NCBI GenBank assembly: GCA_036321625.1
Contig: CP143259.1
Location: forward strand, 1,724,001-1,788,000
Direction: 5' to 3'
DNA: 64,000 nucleotides
Source of the DNA: Peptoniphilaceae bacterium AMB_02
Lineage (GTDB): Bacteria; Bacillota; Clostridia; Tissierellales; Peptoniphilaceae
Shown: piece after piece, positions 60,840-64,000 of the stretch
Numbering within the stretch: the stretch's first letter is position 1
Layout of the letters: every line of letters starts with the position of its first letter
Notes under the pieces: model-generated
What the model saw: the letters and a program-made list of their open reading frames with translations, nothing else
The model's database searches: none
What the model was told of the DNA's origin: nothing
Made by a program: the position numbers and the translations under genes

Positions 60840-61175
60840 AATATCATCCCTTTTGAAAGCAATAATTATAATTATTGTATTATTTGTCTTTTATATACTT
60901 ATAATTATATTCTATAAATTCGAAAGTTTCAATTCTATAATCATTTACACCAGATGTTGTAAATTTAATAAACTCTTTATTTAACCTAAATAAACTATAC
61001 GGTTATTTCTTAGATAATATTGTTTTTATCTAGTTTTGCCGATATAGGACAATTTAAAACTCAGATTTTATTTTCTTTATGGATTTCTACCAGTGATTAA
61101 TTCTTTACCTAATTTATATGAGAAGTCAACTATGAGTTCAGATACATATGATCTTAACTTGAATATCCAATACTC
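60840..61175. other. AT-rich gap upstream of rpoN, with a palindrome
   Basis: The palindrome CAATAATTATAATTATTG (60860-60877) is perfect and lies 20 bases before the rpoN start, so it may be an operator and -10 in one. Nothing further is recognised in the rest. Confidence 0.4.
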
Positions 61176-61224
61176 AAAAAAACACCCCTATAACAAGACT
61201 TTATTTCGTCTGTTCTAGGGGTTT
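61176..61224 (-). terminator. terminator of the CWB2-deacetylase gene
   Basis: ACCCCTATAACAAGAC (61184-61199) pairs with GTCTGTTCTAGGGGT (61208-61222), with one bulge or mismatch, followed on the minus strand by GTTTTTTTG. Confidence 0.85.
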
Positions 61225-61237
61225 ATAGTACTATCAA

Positions 61238-62968
61238 TTATTTTACATATCTCTTGTCAGGATTTTCGTCATAGTATTTAATATAATCATAAAATTTTCT
61301 ATCTGTTGCTACGCCGGGTACACTTATTCTCGGTATGATGTACTTTTCTTGATTAAATCTTCCCGGTGCTAATGTAGGATTAGGTACTCCGCCCAATATT
61401 ATCTTATTCTCATAATTAATCCCATTATGTTCGCCTTTTTTTACTCTTTGATGCTCATCCTCACTTAGGCTTACACTGTATGGAATTGAAAATATATTTA
61501 TATTGTAGTCGGTATTAATATAGCTTTCCAAATTATGTTTTTGAAGAGCAATCTCTTCTTCTATTTTATCAGGATGCTTACTAAAATCCTCATGAGTTAA
61601 AGTATGATTACCTACTATCATTCCAGATTCAATTATCATATATAACTTCTGCGAGATAAAATCTACCTGTCCAAATGGATATTTACTACTCACAAATATA
61701 GTTGCTTTTGCATTAAAGTTAGGAAGTTCTTTTTCCAATTCTTTTAAAACTGAGAATGCACATATCTTATTTAAGCTGCCGTCCCTGTTTAAAGCGATTT
61801 TACTCGGGGTGCCATCGTCAAAAGTCAGCACATAAGGTGTGTATCCCTCTTTTATATCGATATTATTATTATAATAGTCTTCTATTGAAATAGGCAGATA
61901 TCCTCTATTATATAGATTTATAATATCAGCTCTTATTGCCCCTTCAGTTCTGCGATACCTGTCATTGTAGTAGTTAAGATCATGATACATCAAGACCATT
62001 ATGTCTCCTTCATGATTCTCTGTCATTTTATCAGGTAGTTTTGTATTTTTTATGTTTTTATTGTCAAGTCCATAGATCTGGTGCATTACCGATTCTTCTA
62101 TGGATTCTTCACCACCTAAGATCTGTACTTTTGAAAAGTTATAATTCTTTAAAAAGTCTAAAGCGTAAACATTAACATAATTTTGATTGGTCAAAAGAAC
62201 ATTCGATTCTTCAGAAGCAGCGAGCATGGCATCGGTGTAATTTTCACCATTGCATAAGGTCAGTTTTAAATCCTCATTATTATACATCGCAAAGCACTTA
62301 GCCGAAATCTCATATGGATTTATTCCCGTAATTTTTTCTATTGGACTTGAGTCCATATCCAATTCACCGACTTGAATAAATTGTCTACCATAGTATCTTA
62401 ACGGCAAATTATCACCTACCAGTAGCATCGGTATCTTTTTAGATATCGCAATTTGATTGGCACTCACAATATTCTGAAAGTTTTTTCCCGATACCAATAC
62501 CATTTGAGAATCTAAATCGTATAGGGCTTGAAGTTTTAAGAGAATCTTCTCCGAAGTCTCATACCTGTCACTACCTGATATTCTTTCAATTTCTACATCC
62601 AAACTGCTTAGCTGTTCTTCATTTACTGTTTCATATCCTCCAATTACTATCACTTTTTTAGGCTTTAGCCTCTTTATTTCGTTTAGTGTTTCAGTAGGCA
62701 TTTCTTTTTGATTCGTAAGCAGTATTGGACTTCTAAGATTTCGAGCCAACTGCGATGAGGAAATCGCATCTGCAAATGCTTCACCACTGGCTAGAATTAC
62801 AGTGTTTGAATTTTTATAGTTTTCTTTTGAAAGTTTAACAGCTGTAATATATCTATTCTCACCGGATATTCTATAAATATCAGTATAAAAATCATCAGCC
62901 TGTACTGTACTGTTCATTAATAAGATAAGTACCAAGACTGCTATGTATCTACTTAATTTATATTTCAT
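61238..62968 (-). CDS. cell-wall protein with CWB2 repeats and polysaccharide deacetylase domain
   Basis: A secreted protein of 576 residues. A signal peptide (MKYKLSRYIAVLVLILLMNSTVQA) precedes three cell-wall-binding type 2 repeats (RISGENRYITAVKLSKENY and IVIGGYETV; RISGSDRYETSEKIL; KITGINPYEIS and QILGGEESI). From about residue 325 a NodB deacetylase domain follows: MVLMYHDLNYY, the metal and catalytic Asp in LTFDDGTP, and the metal His pair in GNHTLTHED. It probably deacetylates peptidoglycan or another wall glycan. ATG 62968 after AAAGGAGAAATCA is the start; the longest frame begins 42 residues too early. Confidence 0.93.
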   Translation of the reverse strand: MKYKLSRYIAVLVLILLMNSTVQADDFYTDIYRISGENRYITAVKLSKENYKNSNTVILASGEAFADAISSSQLARNLRSPILLTNQKEMPTETLNEIKRLKPKKVIVIGGYETVNEEQLSSLDVEIERISGSDRYETSEKILLKLQALYDLDSQMVLVSGKNFQNIVSANQIAISKKIPMLLVGDNLPLRYYGRQFIQVGELDMDSSPIEKITGINPYEISAKCFAMYNNEDLKLTLCNGENYTDAMLAASEESNVLLTNQNYVNVYALDFLKNYNFSKVQILGGEESIEESVMHQIYGLDNKNIKNTKLPDKMTENHEGDIMVLMYHDLNYYNDRYRRTEGAIRADIINLYNRGYLPISIEDYYNNNIDIKEGYTPYVLTFDDGTPSKIALNRDGSLNKICAFSVLKELEKELPNFNAKATIFVSSKYPFGQVDFISQKLYMIIESGMIVGNHTLTHEDFSKHPDKIEEEIALQKHNLESYINTDYNINIFSIPYSVSLSEDEHQRVKKGEHNGINYENKIILGGVPNPTLAPGRFNQEKYIIPRISVPGVATDRKFYDYIKYYDENPDKRYVK

Positions 62969-63103
62969 TGATTTCTCCTTTAAGGTTAATCTACTCCTCT
63001 TTATAATAACATAAGTTACTTTAGAATGCCTTAACTTTACATAAATATAATATTCCATTATGGTTTTAATGCTGTATCTAAATTCATAATACATCTGTTA
63101 TTC

Positions 63104-63132
63104 TTGACTTTTAGATAATTTTTGTATATTAT
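63104..63132 (+). promoter_or_regulatory. promoter of argC
   Basis: TTGACT (63104-63109), 17-base spacer, TATTAT (63127-63132). About 75 bases before the ATG. Confidence 0.75.
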
Positions 63133-63205
63133 TATAATAATTTACTATAATACAGTTTTAAAGTCAGTTGTGGAGTCAGCTGATTTAAATTTTAGGAGTG
63201 ATATT

Positions 63206-64000
63206 ATGATAAAAGTTGGAATTCTCGGATCCAGTGGGTATGCTGGAGCCGAACTGGTTAGACTTTTGATACAGCACGAGGATGTTGAGATCGTATTTGT
63301 CGATTCAAAGGACTCAGAGGATGTTTTGTTTACCGACCTGTATCCAAATCTATATAAGCATATAGATAAAAAGTTTACTTCATTGGACATCTCGGATAAT
63401 CCATATTTTGATGAGATAGATCTGCTTTTCTGTGCACTACCTCATGGATTGACTCAAAAAGCCGTAAGTGCTGCTTTTAAAAGAGGTTTGAGAATAATCG
63501 ATCTATCTGCTGATTTTAGATTGTCCGATCCCGCGGTCTATGAAAAATGGTATGATACTGCACATATTGCAAAAGATGAATTAAAAGAGGCTGTTTATGG
63601 ACTGCCTGAAATCCATAGAAGTGATATCCCCGGTACAAATCTCATAGCAAACCCGGGATGTTATCCTACTTCTATTATTTTAGGCTTGTATCCGTTATTT
63701 AAAGCAGGACTAGCCCCAAAAGCACCGATTATTTCTGATAGCAAATCAGGTGTCTCCGGTGCAGGAAGAGGACTCAGAGACGGAAATCTATATTGTCAAG
63801 CGACAGAGAATATAAGTCCATATTCAGTAGGAACTCATAGGCATATACCGGAAATAGAAGAGCAATTGACAAAAATATCCGACAATCCTGCCAAGATACT
63901 GTTTACACCTCATTTGGTCCCAATGCAAAGAGGAATACTATCGACAATTTATTTAAATAATGAATTCAGCATAAGCGAGGAAGATTTACTTAAACTTTAC
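63206..64000 (+). CDS. argC: N-acetyl-gamma-glutamyl-phosphate reductase (partial)
   Basis: Third step of arginine synthesis, reducing N-acetylglutamyl phosphate to the semialdehyde. ATG 63206 follows TAGGAGTG; 265 codons are visible with no stop before the window ends. The nucleotide loop is GILGSSGYAGAELVRLL. The active cysteine is in NPGCYPTSI, and HRHIPEIEEQL and FTPHLVPMQRGILSTIY are family segments. It is likely the first gene of an arginine operon running right. Confidence 0.96.
   Translation, partial: MIKVGILGSSGYAGAELVRLLIQHEDVEIVFVDSKDSEDVLFTDLYPNLYKHIDKKFTSLDISDNPYFDEIDLLFCALPHGLTQKAVSAAFKRGLRIIDLSADFRLSDPAVYEKWYDTAHIAKDELKEAVYGLPEIHRSDIPGTNLIANPGCYPTSIILGLYPLFKAGLAPKAPIISDSKSGVSGAGRGLRDGNLYCQATENISPYSVGTHRHIPEIEEQLTKISDNPAKILFTPHLVPMQRGILSTIYLNNEFSISEEDLLKLY

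Noticed and set aside
63061-63105. ArgR operator before argC
   Set aside because: Only an imperfect TGTAT/ATACA repeat is seen, not a convincing pair of ARG boxes.

Overview
The window looks like a chromosomal segment of a low-GC, Gram-positive anaerobe of the Clostridia/Tissierellia type. The reasons are the AT-rich sequence, strong GGAGG ribosome sites, T-box and preQ1 leaders, RicT, DarA and BofA genes, a 2[4Fe-4S] ferredoxin, a minimal SufBC-like iron-sulfur system, CWB2 cell-wall proteins and several peptidases. I cannot name a genus. The sequence begins inside the end of mnmH and stops inside argC.

Layout. 0-8 kb: tail of mnmH, a tiny basic ORF, a D,D-carboxypeptidase, then one leftward molybdenum operon (moeA-like, moaC, moaA, MOSC-MogA fusion, modA, modB, modC) behind a strong promoter whose -10 lies inside a perfect inverted repeat. 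8-14 kb: polyphosphate kinase and three glycosyltransferases, the first with an apparent one-base frameshift. 14-23 kb: M18 aminopeptidase, queT with a preQ1-I riboswitch, a decayed ISL3 element, a CWB2-anchored subtilisin, a G5/3D protein, and trmN6-like/rsmI. 23-30 kb: a repeat-rich non-coding stretch, a DUF819 membrane protein, a ferredoxin, and the conserved housekeeping cluster decarboxylase-tmk-darA-darA2-holB-ricT. 30-35 kb: FMN-binding lipoprotein, serine hydrolase, bofA, ctc/rplY, pepA.

35-47 kb: a threonine operon (aspartate kinase, hom, thrC, thrB, HutD-like) with a T-box leader. Divergent from it is marR-sufC-sufB, in which the MarR-type regulator carries a C-terminal cysteine cluster. 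Then come proS with a canonical T-box, a DUF3048 lipoprotein and a cyclase-family hydrolase. 47-54 kb: PTS IIA, tex, prfB with its programmed +1 frameshift, secA, and hpf (apparently frameshifted). 54.3-55 kb: an AT-rich gap with phased DnaA boxes, a possible replication origin or DnaA-binding cluster. 55-64 kb: S9 peptidase, an intact ISL3 element with an 8-bp target duplication, an EamA transporter, rpoN, a CWB2-polysaccharide deacetylase, and argC.

Themes: amino-acid and peptide metabolism, anaerobic cofactor assembly (molybdopterin, Fe-S, flavin), tRNA- and queuosine-dependent RNA control, and cell-wall modification. Non-coding DNA is unusually structured. Two intergenic repeat families recur in the window, one of them a tandem-hairpin terminator module that shows covariation, and the two ISL3 copies share terminator-like hairpins at their ends.
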